This document shows, one piece after another, positions 1 to 11,567 of a DNA stretch of 64,000 nt. Made by a program: the position numbers and the translations under genes. Within the stretch, counting starts at the first letter, position 1, and every line of letters begins with the position of its first letter. The notes beneath the pieces were generated by a model. The model was not told where the DNA came from. It saw only the letters and a program-made list of their open reading frames with translations, and did no database searches. Source of the stretch: Aurelia coerulea (lineage: Eukaryota > Cnidaria > Scyphozoa > Semaeostomeae > Ulmaridae); contig CM076959.1 in assembly GCA_039566865.1 (NCBI GenBank), positions 9,283,501-9,347,500 of the forward strand. Direction: 5' to 3'.

Positions 1-326
1 CTCATGATTATGATTGCTGTTTGATGAAATGTTATGGTCATAAGTAGCCTCGTAAGTAGCGGTTTTTGACCATATCCAAACCAAGCTTTTGAAACTTTGG
101 GAAGGGCACTTAAGTGCCCCCCCCCCTCTTATTTTCAGAACCATAAGTACTAGAGACTTGAAACTTAGCAAAAGTAACAAGCACAATAAGGAAAACAAGA
201 TGACGTAATTTGTTTTTGTTTATGTCACATGGTTAAGTGGTGACGTCAGAAAATGCTGCTAATTTGGGTGTAAAACCACATCGACTTTGTCGTGTTGCAT
301 CTCTCAAATTTATAAAACATATTGAT
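1..326. other. No gene seen
   Basis: No coding feature was recognised. There is a short C-run near 117-127 and a palindromic TGACGTCA at 241-248. The segment ends in the 9-mer acatattga (318-326), which recurs at the far edge of the adjoining minisatellite. Confidence 0.6.
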
Positions 327-2892
327 ATGAGGTTTGAAAGATAGAAGGATTTGAGGTTTGAAAGATAGAAGGATTTGAGGTTTGAAAGATAGAAGGATAT
401 GAGGTTTGAAAGATAGAAGGATATGAGGTTTGAAAGATAGAAGGATATGAGGTTTGAAAGATAGAAGGATTTGAGGTTTAAAAGATAGAAGGATATGAGG
501 TTTGAAAGATAGAAGGATTTGAGGTTTGAAAGATAGAAGGATATGAGGTTTGAAAGATAGAAGGATATGAGGTTTGAAAGATAGAAGGATTTGAGGTTTG
601 AAAGATAGAAGGATTTGAGGTTTGAAAGATAGAAGGATATGAGGTTTGAAAGATAGAAGGATATGAGGTTTGAAAGATAGAAGGATATGAGGTTTGAAAG
701 ATAGAAGGATATGAGGTTTGAAAGATAGAAGGATATGAGGTTTGAAAGATAGAAGGATATGAGGTTTGAAAGATAGAAGGATATGAGGTTTGAAAGATAG
801 AAGGATTTGAGGTTTGAAAGATAGAAGGATATGAGGTTTGAAAGATAGAAGGATATGAGGTTTGAAAGATAGAAGGATATGAGGTTTGAAAGATAGAAGG
901 ATATGAGGTTTGAAAGATAGAAGGATATGAGGTTTGAAAGATAGAAGGATATGAGGTTTGAAAGATAGAAGGATATGAGGTTTGAAAGATAGAAGGATAT
1001 GAGGTTTGAAAGATAGAAGGATTTGAGGTTTGAAAGATAGAAGGATTTGAGGTTTGAAAGATAGAAGGATATGAGGTTTGAAAGATAGAAGGATATGAGG
1101 TTTGAAAGATAGAAGGATATGAGGTTTGAAAGATAGAAGGATATGAGGTTTGAAAGATAGAAGGATATGAGGTTTGAAAGATAGAAGGATATGAGGTTTG
1201 AAAGATAGAAGGATATGAGGTTTGAAAGATAGAAGGATATGAGGTTTGAAAGATAGAAGGATATGAGGTTTGAAAGATAGAAGGATATGAGGTTTGAAAG
1301 ATAGAAGGATATGAGGTTTGAAAGATAGAAGGATATGAGGTTTGAAAGATAGAAGGATATGAGGTTTGAAAGATAGAAGGATATGAGGTTTGAAAGATAG
1401 AAGGATATGAGGTTTGAAAGATAGAAGGATATGAGGTTTGAAAGATAGAAGGATATGAGGTTTGAAAGATAGAAGGATATGAGGTTTGAAAGATAGAAGG
1501 ATATGAGGTTTGAAAGATAGAAGGATATGAGGTTTGAAAGATAGAAGGATTTGAGGTTTGAAAGATAGAAGGATATGAGGTTTGAAAGATAGAAGGATTT
1601 GAGGTTTGAAAGATAGAAGGATTTGAGGTTTGAAAGATAGAAGGATATGAGGTTTGAAAGATAGAAGGATATGAGGTTTGAAAGATAGAAGGATATGAGG
1701 TTTGAAAGATAGAAGGATTTGAGGTTTGAAAGATAGAAGGATATGAGGTTTGAAAGATAGAAGGATATGAGGTTTGAAAGATAGAAGGATTTGAGGTTTG
1801 AAAGATAGAAGGATTTGAGGTTTGAAAGATAGAAGGATATGAGGTTTGAAAGATAGAAGGATATGAGGTTTGAAAGATAGAAGGATATGAGGTTTGAAAG
1901 ATAGAAGGATATGAGGTTTGAAAGATAGAAGGATATGAGGTTTGAAAGATAGAAGGATTTGAGGTTTGAAAGATAGAAGGATTTGAGGTTTGAAAGATAG
2001 AAGGATATGAGGTTTGAAAGATAGAAGGATATGAGGTTTGAAAGATAGAAGGAAGGATATGAGGTTTGAAAGATAGAAGGATATGAGGTTTGAAAGATAG
2101 AAGGATTTGAGGTTTGAAAGATAGAAGGATATGAGGTTTGAAAGATAGAAGGATATGAGGTTTGAAAGATAGAAGGATATGAGGTTTGAAAGATAGAAGG
2201 ATATGAGGTTTGAAAGATAGAAGGATATGAGGTTTGAAAGATAGAAGGATATGAGGTTTGAAAGATAGAAGGATTTGAGGTTTGAAAGATAGAAGGATTT
2301 GAGGTTTGAAAGATAGAAGGATATGAGGTTTGAAAGATAGAAGGATATGAGGTTTGAAAGATAGAAGGATATGAGGTTTGAAAGATAGAAGGATATGAGG
2401 TTTGAAAGATAGAAGGATATGAGGTTTGAAAGATAGAAGGATATGAGGTTTGAAAGATAGAAGGATATGAGGTTTGAAAGATAGAAGGATATGAGGTTTG
2501 AAAGATAGAAGGATATGAGGTTTGAAAGATAGAAGGATTTGAGGTTTGAAAGATAGAAGGATATGAGGTTTGAAAGATAGAAGGATATGAGGTTTGAAAG
2601 ATAGAAGGATATGAGGTTTGAAAGATAGAAGGATATGAGGTTTGAAAGATAGAAGGATATGAGGTTTGAAAGATAGAAGGATTTGAGGTTTGAAAGATAG
2701 AAGGATTTGAGGTTTGAAAGATAGAAGGATATGAGGTTTGAAAGATAGAAGGATATGAGGTTTGAAAGATAGAAGGATATGAGGTTTGAAAGATAGAAGG
2801 ATATGAGGCTTGAAAGATAGAAGGATATGAGGTTTGAAAGATAGAAGGATATGAGGTTTGAAAGATAGAAGGATATGAGGTTTGAAAGATAG
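327..2892. repeat. 24-bp minisatellite, about 107 units
   Basis: The tandem unit is 24 bp (gaggtttgaaagatagaagg plus atat or attt). Nearly every unit is identical except for one A/T position that splits units into two classes. Rare variants are a G-to-A change near 480, gaggcttg near 2808 and one extra aagg near 2050. The array is flanked on both sides by the 9-mer acatattga (318-326 and 2893-2901). Because 24 is a multiple of 3 and the minus-strand unit has no stop, long minus-strand reading frames (SIFQTSYP octapeptides and the same repeat in another frame) run through it. They are repeat artefacts with no unique protein sequence. Confidence 0.97.
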
Positions 2893-2901
2893 ACATATTG
2901 A

Positions 2902-3376
2902 CATATTCGGCATATTGATTATATCCTTTTAATTCTCATTTTGAAATTTTTGCTTTGTATTTCTGCTGATGTCAGCATTTATTGATTTTGTACGCAGAAA
3001 AGTGCAATTTTTGTCTAAAATTGATCACATATCGCTTGAAAATTTTAGCAAAAATGCTGAACTGAATATACATAAAGAGACCTGCTGCATCATATGATGT
3101 CACTCATTTTTCGAAAAGCGAAGCCTAACAAGGTTTTTCAATTAGTACGTACGCGCGAAACAACCAATTATTGATGACGTTATCAAAAACTATATATCAA
3201 ATGAAAGCCCGTTTCAAAACAAGTTCAGTAATGCTTGTCATTGTCATAGAGCCAATGGATCAAAATTCATGACTTAAAGTGCATTTATTTTGTGGAGCAC
3301 TCAATTTAAAGTAATGCATTGACCCCCTGAATCAGTGTCAACATTTTTGAAATTGACATGAAAAGATATCTGAGAG
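2902..3376. other. No gene seen
   Basis: AT-rich DNA with no recognised coding, RNA or repeat feature. Confidence 0.5.
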
Positions 3377-3425
3377 TTGAGTTTCTTATGGGCAGTTTCT
3401 TATAAAAAATACGTGTATATTGAAA
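3377..3425. mobile_element. Fragment of the TTTCTTAT-end MITE family
   Basis: The stretch matches the right end of the elements at 5331-5588 and 40461-40668 (gagtttctta, agtttcttat, aatacgtgta). No left end was found, so it is a fragment. Confidence 0.45.
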
Positions 3426-3489
3426 AACTATTCTATTCATACAAGGAATGCACTGGCATGTATAAACACGCATTTGAACTGCTATAAGC

Positions 3490-3603
3490 ACCATTCTAAG
3501 AACCTTGCAGGCTGGACTTAATTATAGCATCAGTTTATCAAGAACCTCTTTCAGGCTGCCTCAAGAGAACCTAGGTTCTTTCATGCGGGTTTCTGCTGTA
3601 TAA
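3490..3603. mobile_element. Right-end fragment of the pogo-like MITE
   Basis: The sequence resembles the right end of the element at 10477-10899, with spaced 'aagaacct' motifs and a terminus close to ggttcttatacgcgggga. It is diverged and lacks a left end. Confidence 0.45.
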
Positions 3604-3957
3604 GCCGCAAGGCTTTCAAGGCGACATCCTGTTATTTAGCAGCCACTTGACGGTTGACCCAGAAGACTCTCATCTGCCCGGATTTACAAACTCATTTTCA
3701 AGACGAGGTTTCCATCGAATCATGACCAAATTTTAATTATCCACTGAACATGGGTACAAGAGCCAAGAAATACTCACACTGACTGACGAGGGACAGTTTT
3801 CTCCCATCGATCTGAAGTACGTCTAACGTCAGCTTTTGATTAAAATATTATCTTTCAGGATGGAAAGTTAACTACCGAAGAAATCATGTTGCATCATCTC
3901 GTTTTTGTCAGCAGCACAGTGACGCAACATGGCCTGATTCTGCATGAAGAGTTTTAG

Positions 3958-4005
3958 TCTGCCCACAGGGGTCTGCCCACAGGGGTCTGCCCACAGGGGT
4001 CTGCC
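3958..4005. repeat. 14-bp tandem repeat, 3 copies
   Basis: Three exact copies of tctgcccacagggg (3958-3999) are followed by a partial fourth copy. Confidence 0.9.
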
Positions 4006-5330
4006 AGGAATCATTGCTCAAATCCAGTCTTAACAGTAACAATAAAACTGTTCAATGAAAGGATGTAAACTTTTGATTTGAAATGAAATTATTGTTCAAA
4101 GTGAGTCAGAAAGAAACTTTGAGATGTTGAAATACTATAAATATTTGATTTTCTTTCAATTCTTCCATCAGTTATTATGAGGCAATTATGTTAAGGTATA
4201 TTACATTATGTGGCAGATTATGGCGTACCATTTCTTGGCTTACGTTATTCCTTGGCCAGTGACCATGTGGCCGTACATCCCATGTCTTGCGGACAACGGA
4301 AATAATACTCGTGAAGTCAAGTGGGCAAAATTCTCAAACTCCACAGGTTTTCTGATTCTTCTTAAATTGTATGCAAGCAATGTTTAGACTAAACGAGTCT
4401 TACAACGAAAATTGCACTATATTTGGTTGTTGCATCAATGAATAGAAAATCAAACAAGAACGAGACACAAATGGAAATGACTGTGGTCAGTCATGATAAG
4501 CTATGTTGCAGCGAGCTACGTGATTAAAGCAATACTTACAACAAACAATACTACTACCTACAATTTGAAAAAGATAACTCAAAATGCCAGTACTGCATTA
4601 GTGGCAGTCGTGAGGCTAACTTTGTGCTCCACAATATCACTGCCAGTCCACCAATCCTGACATTTTCGTTCGTTTTCTTTTTGCATTCAGACACAAAGCT
4701 ACATTAAAAACCTGCAAATGCGTAGGTACAGGGAAAATGGTCGACACTTGGTGAAAAGCACTTTTGAGGTTTCCATCATATACCGCCAACAGAAAGTCAT
4801 TGATCAAGACTTTGCTTTGATGGCTCTTTCTTGTAAAGCTTGAAAAAATGACAACAAGGTCCAACAAATATTGAAATGTTGGCAACCAGCAGGAGCATCA
4901 ACTAAACGGTGCAAAATGATAAATGTGTGTCCGGTGCGTGGAAGCTATGAGTTCCTTATTCTATTTATCTATGCTTTCTTTGCTTAATTCATAGTTTTAC
5001 ACGATATCCCTTCAGTACAAAATTAAATAACAAAACACATACAAATATGTCATCAATCAGTAATGAAAAACAGAATTTAAAAATTTGGTATAAGCTAGGA
5101 TTGGATCCAAGATGAGGTCCAATCTTCCTGGGAGTCGTGTTTCAGTTAGGGTTTACTGAGCTCTCCAAATGCGTTTTTAAGTTTCTTTCAAACTGATAGA
5201 GCGAGGGGATTTCCCTCACTTCAATAGGTATTTCATTTCCCAAGCTTTATGCCCAGAAAGATGGAAACCTTTTCTTGTACACTCAAGCTTAAACTTTGGG
5301 ATGTCGAGGTTTCTATTGCTTCTTGTGTTA
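4006..5330. other. No gene seen
   Basis: Only short reading frames without codon bias, splice context or recognisable motifs. No repeat with a partner elsewhere in the window was noticed. Confidence 0.5.
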
Positions 5331-5588
5331 CGCGTATTTTCTTTTGTAAGAAATTAAGAATTTGGGCCAGTACTGAAAACTATCAGATCTGTGCCCTCCT
5401 GAACATTTCAAAACAAGGTCTTTTGAAGCCTTTCCAATGTTTAGACGTTACTCAAGTACTTTTCGAGTAATATGATAAAGGAAACAAGTGAGAATAAAGA
5501 AAAACATGCTGGAGTTTCTTAATTGTTTGGCGATCTGAGAGTTTGAGTTTGTTTTAAGCGGTTTCTTATGAAAAGAAATACGTGTATG
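5331..5588. mobile_element. MITE, TTTCTTAT-end family
   Basis: The left end (acgcgtattttcttttgtaa) and right end (tttcttatgaaaagaaatac) are imperfect inverted repeats. The interior (aaagaaaaacatgc, tttcttaatt) is shared with the copy at 40461-40668. No coding sequence. Confidence 0.6.
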
Positions 5589-5632
5589 CCTAGAAATTTC
5601 ATTCCTTTGACCATCCTTGTTCCGGAGGCTCT

Positions 5633-5760
5633 GGTGAAGGTGAATCGAGTCCGCGACCCCTTGTCACGGCGCTCAAGTTGTGGGGCTCTACCGGGTATCG
5701 AGCCATGTCTCCTGACAGTTCTAGCTGGAAAGTCAGAGGATTACACCACTGCGCCACAAT
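5633..5760 (-). mobile_element. tRNA-derived SINE, short form
   Basis: On the minus strand the head has an A-box-like TGGCGCAGTGG and, about 55 bp on, a B-box-like GGCTCGATACC. The body ends in ggactcgattcaccttcacc. The same head and tail occur at 33241-33491 (plus) and 29102-29757 (minus). The cloverleaf is not intact and a non-tRNA body follows, so this is a pol III SINE and not a tRNA gene. This copy lacks the central body segment present in the other two. Confidence 0.75.
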
Positions 5761-5869
5761 ACCTTCTGGCACTGCTCATTGACTTTTCATTGGCTCTCAG
5801 CTGGCACTGCTCATCGATTCTCAGGGCACTGCTAAACTTGTTTTCTTTCTGTGCCATTAAGTTTTAATG

Positions 5870-7140
5870 GAGCCAGAGTTTAATTTCATCAACTGTACGT
5901 GGATGGCCGATAAGCATGAACTCAGTCTTTTAGAATTGGTACTTAATTTAGTAACCCTCATCCACACCGATAATTGTTTTGTAGCTTTTCCTTCATCATC
6001 TGGGCAAGTTCGGTAATGTCTTTAGAGGCTATCGTTGTGTGCGTATCATCAGCATAGATGCCGCCGAAGAAAACCGTAACCACTCTTCAAAGTCGTTAAG
6101 GTATATGATGAAGAGAAGGGGGCCTAGGCAGGAACCCTTGGGAATGCCACAGGTTACCCACAAAAATACAACATTCACTATCGATTTTGCAAAACTGCTC
6201 TCGTCCAGGAGGTAGGATCGAAAAAATCTAATCACCATACCCTGCACACCATACCTTGAAGGCTTTTCGAGCAGTATTTTGTGATCCGCCTTTTGGAAGG
6301 CCTTTTTAAATCCAAAATATAGTCATGTTGACCTTTTGAGAATCATTGTTATTAAGCCACCCAGCAGTACTTTTAATAAAGATGTGATAGTTGAGGATTC
6401 CTTACGAGACGCATGCTAATTCTTTTTTAGCAACGGTTTCTCTTTGAAATAGTCAATCACCAGATCATGAACAATCTTTGCCAGAATTCTTGCCAATATG
6501 GACAGAACGGATTTAGGCCTGTAATTTATCATGTCATCCATTGCACCTGACTTAAAAATTGGGGTCACCCTTGCAACCTTCCAGATATCTGGAAAAACTC
6601 CCGCAGTGAGCGATGAGTTATAGATTAGAGTAAGGGGAAGGGCGATGAATTCGAATGCATCTTTAACTAATCCAACAGGGATTCTATCTGGCCCACTGGC
6701 TTTGCCATTTTTCAGCTATGTATGTGCTATCAAGATGTATTGAATATCTACTGCTTTGAAATTCAAAATCGTAGAGTTTTGCGATTTATTTGCGCAAGAC
6801 GGTTATCATTCGGCTCTGTTCTGATTTCTTCTGCTAGTTTTGGACCAACAGCGGCAAAGTGCTTGTTAGATGCAATGGCAATCTTACTGTCATTACTTAA
6901 AAGTTGTCGGCGCAGTTTGAGCTAGTGACTGGTACCTGAGAGGAATCTCTGGCTAACACGTTGCTAATGGTTCGCCATAGTTTGTTTGGATCGTTTTTGC
7001 TTTGTTCAATCAGACCAGAATAATTGTCCTGAATTGCGATCTGGACGGCCTCTGTAATTTCGTTTCTTAATTCTCATACAAAGGCCAAAGTTCGGGGTTC
7101 CATTTGGCGTCCTTTTTTGCTTGATCCCTTCTCATCATCA
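5870..7140 (-). pseudogene. LINE-C relic: reverse transcriptase of a non-LTR retrotransposon
   Basis: Read on the minus strand in several frames, this is a decayed LINE open reading frame. In order there are: a connector with NKLWRTISNVLARD near 6990-6940; GKASGPDRIPVGLVKDAF near 6700-6650; the NYRP-like motif near 6530; the block CGIPKGSCLGPLLFIIYLND near 6160-6090; and a YADD catalytic motif at 6046-6057 in a different frame, after a frameshift. At least four frame changes or stops interrupt it. Endonuclease and 3' end are missing. The block spelling differs from the two other LINE families here, so it is treated as a third family. Confidence 0.85.
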
Positions 7141-7150
7141 GATACCTTAT

Positions 7151-8008
7151 AGACCATTTGCCAATTAAGAAAAAATTCCGACAGCCCTAGTAACAGTCGG
7201 AAATCCGGGGAGTCCTCTCCATTACAGTATAATCGGCAAGCCGACCCGGCCCGATTTTCTGACCCGAAGCTGCATTTGGAGCCGATGCTCGATGGTTACT
7301 CAACTAATTTCAAAACAGAAAAAAATGTACAAGAGATAATTCGTTTGTGAGTCTTATCACGAATTTGGGGTTCAATATTGCCCCCAGGGGTGGAATGCGG
7401 GGGCCGCGAATATTGGGAAAATTTTTGGCCTACCCCATTTTGGGCCGTAACTCCGTTTTGCGAGGGGTAAACGGCCTCGGCATGTCAAAAATCGACGAGA
7501 AACCGTATTCTTTCACTAAAACACTATTAATCTCGAACTTATCTCTAAAATTCGCAGAATAACGAGCCTTTCTTTTTTCAAAGCTGTGGGGAAAATCTCG
7601 AAAATTTCTACTTAGGCCCTTTTTCCACCCAAATGGATCGTGCTCGTTTTCCTACTAAATGCACTTACTAACTCCAGATTAATGATTAAATACCTTAAAA
7701 AGGGTTGAAATAAGGTCCTCCAAAAGTTTGTTTTCAGTTTCTCGATTTATCCACTTCAGAATCAGCCCAAGACGATCGGCCAGTTTTCGTTGATTTTTCA
7801 AAATTTCTCCCAAGTTTTGGACTTATTACATTTGAAGTAAGGGGTCAAATCAGCTGATCGTTTGTTTATGTGCCCTACTCTACAAATCGATCGTGGGAAA
7901 TACATCGAATAAGATATTCTGAAGTGGAGAGGATTCCCCGATGTTACTAGGGCTGTCGGAATTGGCCGCGCTCGCCTCAATCCCTTTTTCCTAATTGGCA
8001 AATGGTCT
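7151..8008. mobile_element. 858-bp MITE with AGACCATTT termini and AT TSD
   Basis: The left end agaccatttgccaatta and right end taattggcaaatggtct form a terminal inverted repeat of roughly 75 bp that also includes ccgacagccctagtaaca. AT dinucleotides flank both ends (7149-7150, 8009-8010). It abuts the LINE-C relic. No transposase reading frame. The termini resemble those of the 159-bp palindrome at 25378-25536. Confidence 0.85.
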
Positions 8009-8297
8009 ATTAGTGCATTGAGCCATGGAACATGTTCATTTTTCCTTTTTCATTTTCGAATTGGAGCATGTAGGCTGCATCAAACAATTCTTGGAACACA
8101 GACGCCATCTTACTAGGGTTCAAAAAGCCTTTCCCAGTCTTGTTGGAAAGCAGTTTTATCGTAATTGCTCATGTTTCTACTTTCAACAATTTTATCTTAT
8201 TTTTGGTATTGAGTCTCCATGCATTCACCTTTCTAGTCGCATAAGCCATGTAATGGTCTACCATTGCTGTTTCAAGCACGCCTCATTCTAGAATGTA

Positions 8298-8622
8298 CTT
8301 ACCGTAAAAGCTCTATTAAGCCCCCCTTTCTATTAAGCCCCCTCCTTATATCAAATTCCAGTGGTTACCAAAGATTTCCCATTTATTGAGCTAGATAAGC
8401 TTGCATGTTAATTTTGATATTGTTTCAGATAAAACTGTGTCAAATTTATGTATTTGACTCGTAAAATTGTATGTTGAATCCGCAAAATATGGCGTAAAAG
8501 AACCAAAAAGCTATCATCTGTATCCCAGTCAATTGATTTTGTGAATACGGCCCCTCTCTAATAAACCCCCCTCTGGAAGGTTCGAAATTAAATTAATAGA
8601 GCTTAATAGAGCTTTTACAGAA
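8298..8622. mobile_element. MITE with CCGTAAAAGCTC termini
   Basis: The left end ccgtaaaagctctattaa and right end ttaatagagcttttacag are inverted repeats. Inside are C-rich blocks (ctattaagccccc) and a weakly repetitive interior. No coding sequence. Confidence 0.65.
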
Positions 8623-8781
8623 GTAGAGAAATGATCAATCAACGAATGATTTATTTGAGACTGTTCATTTGCCCCCTCTGGAAGGTTCGAAATTAAATTA
8701 ATAGAGCTTAATAGAGCTTTTTCGTTGGTAGAGAAATGATCAATCAACGAATGATTTATTTGAGACTGTTCATTTGCCCCC
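8571..8781. repeat. 105-bp tandem duplication including a MITE end
   Basis: Two adjacent copies (8571-8675, 8676-8781) share ctctggaaggttcgaaatta through ctgttcatttgcccc. They differ mainly where one copy ends the TIR as ttacag and the other as ttcgtt. The right end of the MITE has been tandemly duplicated with its flank. Confidence 0.85.
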
Positions 8782-10150
8782 TTTACTTATTGCTACCCTC
8801 GTATGACCTTCGATCAGTGGCTCTATTTGGTATTCAGCGTACACAAATTGTATCTTTCTTGCATTTGAATTTGGGAGGAGGGACCCTGAAAACACAATTC
8901 GTATCACCTACTAAAGTAATTTCTTTTTCCTCTTTGTCAAGTTTTTTGAGAAATTCACGTAGATTTTGAATGATGCAGTATCGGTTTCCCCAGTAGGTGG
9001 TCGATACCAGCTGATTAGAGTTCCATGCATGCTTGTGAAGAATAAATGATGCAACTTATTTAGCCTTTTTCAGGCTTTTCCAGAAACGGCTTCCAAGCAA
9101 AGTATATCCAACCTTGAATTATTTATTGTCACCAGTGGCAATTTTGATTTCTGTCAGAAGGGACATAGGAAAGAGAACTTAATCTTCGTGTAAGTGGATG
9201 GGTAAAAAGGCAGAGGATCAATCGAACTGTGGAAGTAGTGACTGCTTGATTATGGTGGAACTGTGTTTTGCAGAATCTCAAGCCTAGTCCTTTAGATGTG
9301 GCAACTCTTTGCAAACACTTGTAAACATCAATTCCTCAGACGGCAAGAAAGAGAGCAAATATTTAAAAAACAAAGAAAAAAGAACAACTATTCACAATGA
9401 AACCTGGGCATGCCTCCAAAGAAAAGCCCTTGACAATGCAAGCAAGCACTGCTCACAGAGAATTTCCAGCGCATGAAATTCAGCAGATAATTTTTTGTTC
9501 AAGCAAACTCTAGCAATAGTTTGATGACAGAGAAAATGAGTTGTGAAGTACACGATTCAAATGATATGATGGATTGAATTTTACCAAAAATAAAACAACA
9601 AATGAAAATGCCTAATTGCCTGCCTTTCTCTGACTGTCCACAGGTGGAGAAAACTTAAGATTTTGAGCTTCCAAAAAGGCTGCAAAATTCGTAGAAAACC
9701 GACAAATTAAAGAAGATGTATTCTAAATAAAGCAAGACATGCTTCTTTCGAAATGAACAACATGAAATTGTGATGCGTCAAGTGTGAAATGACGCATTTG
9801 TCAGAATGTGTGCTTGCAATATTCTATGGAAAAGGCTAACTACCTTGCAACGGACAGAATACAGTCACCACACGACAGTATCACATCTTATGCGGTTTAC
9901 ATCAATGTTACCTGTATAAACGCTGTGCCTTTAAATAAAATCTGCAGTGCATTCTATGTCTATCACATACTTTTAACAGCGTTTCTATTCATCAAAAATG
10001 GTGAAGGGATTCTCGTGCACGTGTTGACTCTATAATGTTGATGATGGCATGCTGTTCATAACACCACTAAAAATGAAACATTTGAGAAAAACTGTAAGCA
10101 TTTGAACATGGAAATAATACAGCATATTGCATGTAGGCAATTGCACCAAT
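8782..10150. other. No confident gene
   Basis: No feature is firmly supported. A 61-codon minus-strand frame at 9129-9314 is discussed among the rejected items as a weak candidate last exon. Confidence 0.4.
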
Positions 10151-11064
10151 AGTGGATGGATTTGAATGAATTGAATTCTGCTCAAAGTGAAGAGACTATA
10201 GTGTTCCTTGTAATTCTTTCTCGCGTTCTTATGAGCAATGGAAATGTAGGTACATTCAACTTCACGAAAAATCTTGGCAGTAAAATGCATGAAAAGGGCC
10301 TAAAACTTTTATTCAATTCGTAAAGAAACTTGTCGCACCAAGCGATAAAGAAAGTATACATTTAACGGGAACGAAATATCGTCTGCATATTCATTGCCAT
10401 GGGATTTAAAAACTTTAACTATTTATTTGAAATCTATTGCCTATAACTCTTGAGACAGATGAAGTGACGTTGCGTACAGTAAATCCCCGCATATAAGAAC
10501 CAACAAAAATAAGAACCTAGAGGCTGCTTCTCCTAAATTATTCACCCTGTAATCAAGAACCTGTTTCAGTGTGATGAAAAGCATGTTCTTATTGCAGGGG
10601 CAGCAAACTTGATTTTGGATTGTCATTATAAAGTTCATTTTTGTCCCAGTTGGCTGTTAAAGTTTGAATCTCCTCCCCTGCTGTTTGTAAGCTTAGAATT
10701 GGGTAATGAGTACATAGTTACTTTACCAAAACAAATAACGGGGCTGGACATGTTTGGTGAAGATTCTAAAACAGCCTACGCAAGGCACTCTTCAAACAAG
10801 AACCTTTATACCTTGAAATTGGTCTTGGTGCCTTTAAAACAAGAACCTTTTTAAGCCTGGCTCTCAAAAAAGTAGGTTCTTATACGCGGGGATTTACTGT
10901 ATTGCTTTGCATGGTAAGATCCATTACGATTTGAGCAAGTGTTTTAGGCCATTTTCAGGCATTTTGCAAGTGGAAATTAACTTTAATTTTAGTGCTCATC
11001 AAAATGCATATGTTGGTCCTTCCACCATTTTAAGCAGAAGTCGATTCATTCACATCAATCCACT
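10151..11064. mobile_element. Inverted-repeat MITE 'C', copy 1, interrupted
   Basis: The left end agtggatggatttgaatgaa and the right end (gattcattcacatcaatccact) are inverted repeats. Subterminal parts match the copy at 15122-15518 (ttttaggcc, tttcaggcatt, gattcatt). It is interrupted by a pogo-like MITE at 10477-10899, absent from the second copy. Confidence 0.65.
10477..10899. mobile_element. Pogo/Tigger-like MITE, TA TSD
   Basis: Termini CAGTAAATCCCCGC and GCGGGGATTTACTG, flanked by TA on both sides (10475-10476, 10900-10901). A TA TSD and CAGT-type TIR are typical of pogo/Tigger non-autonomous elements (established). The interior has repeated 'aagaacc' motifs and no transposase. It sits inside MITE C copy 1. 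Confidence 0.85.
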
Positions 11065-11567
11065 ACTCTTGCTGGCATGAACTTTCAAAAGTGCCAACTT
11101 TGTCTGGCTCACCCGGTATCAAGTAAATCGTAACAGAATAAATTGGGGGCAAAATAGGGCAAAATGAATCATCAATTTTTTACCTCTAAAAAGAGGACAA
11201 TTCCTCGTTGTAACAAATAACTTCTTAGATAAATACCATATTTTGCGTTGACCACTGAAACCGAGTTCTCTTCAATTTAAGTACGGTAACAGTGAAATCC
11301 ATGAGATTGGCAATGACCCACATTGCCCAGCATTATGCCCTACCGGCTTTCCAAAATTATCAGTAAAATCCATCAAGTCGTCGGGAATCGAAGAGGAATT
11401 ATCGGGAATACAAGTACAAGATATTTTTATTTCAGCTTTTATTTCAGTCTGACATAGATTTTGAAACGGTTATTCTTGCCATAACTTAAAGTCTGTTAGT
11501 GGAATGAGTTCAGAGAGTCATCAGATCTTAGAAATGTCTACGGACTGGGACAGAATACCATAAATAT

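Noticed and set aside
327..2892. CRISPR array
   Set aside because: Units are directly tandem without unique spacers, in a eukaryotic context.
233..2913. Minus-strand frames of 887 and 811 codons
   Set aside because: They are read-through of the 24-bp repeat in different frames, with no unique protein sequence or gene signals.
5650..5760. tRNA gene on the minus strand
   Set aside because: A- and B-box-like motifs are present but the cloverleaf is not, and the same sequence recurs with a SINE body and tail.
9129..9314. Possible last exon of the unnamed gene
   Set aside because: The phase would fit exon I and an AATAAA follows the stop closely, but the acceptor is poor and the protein has no support.
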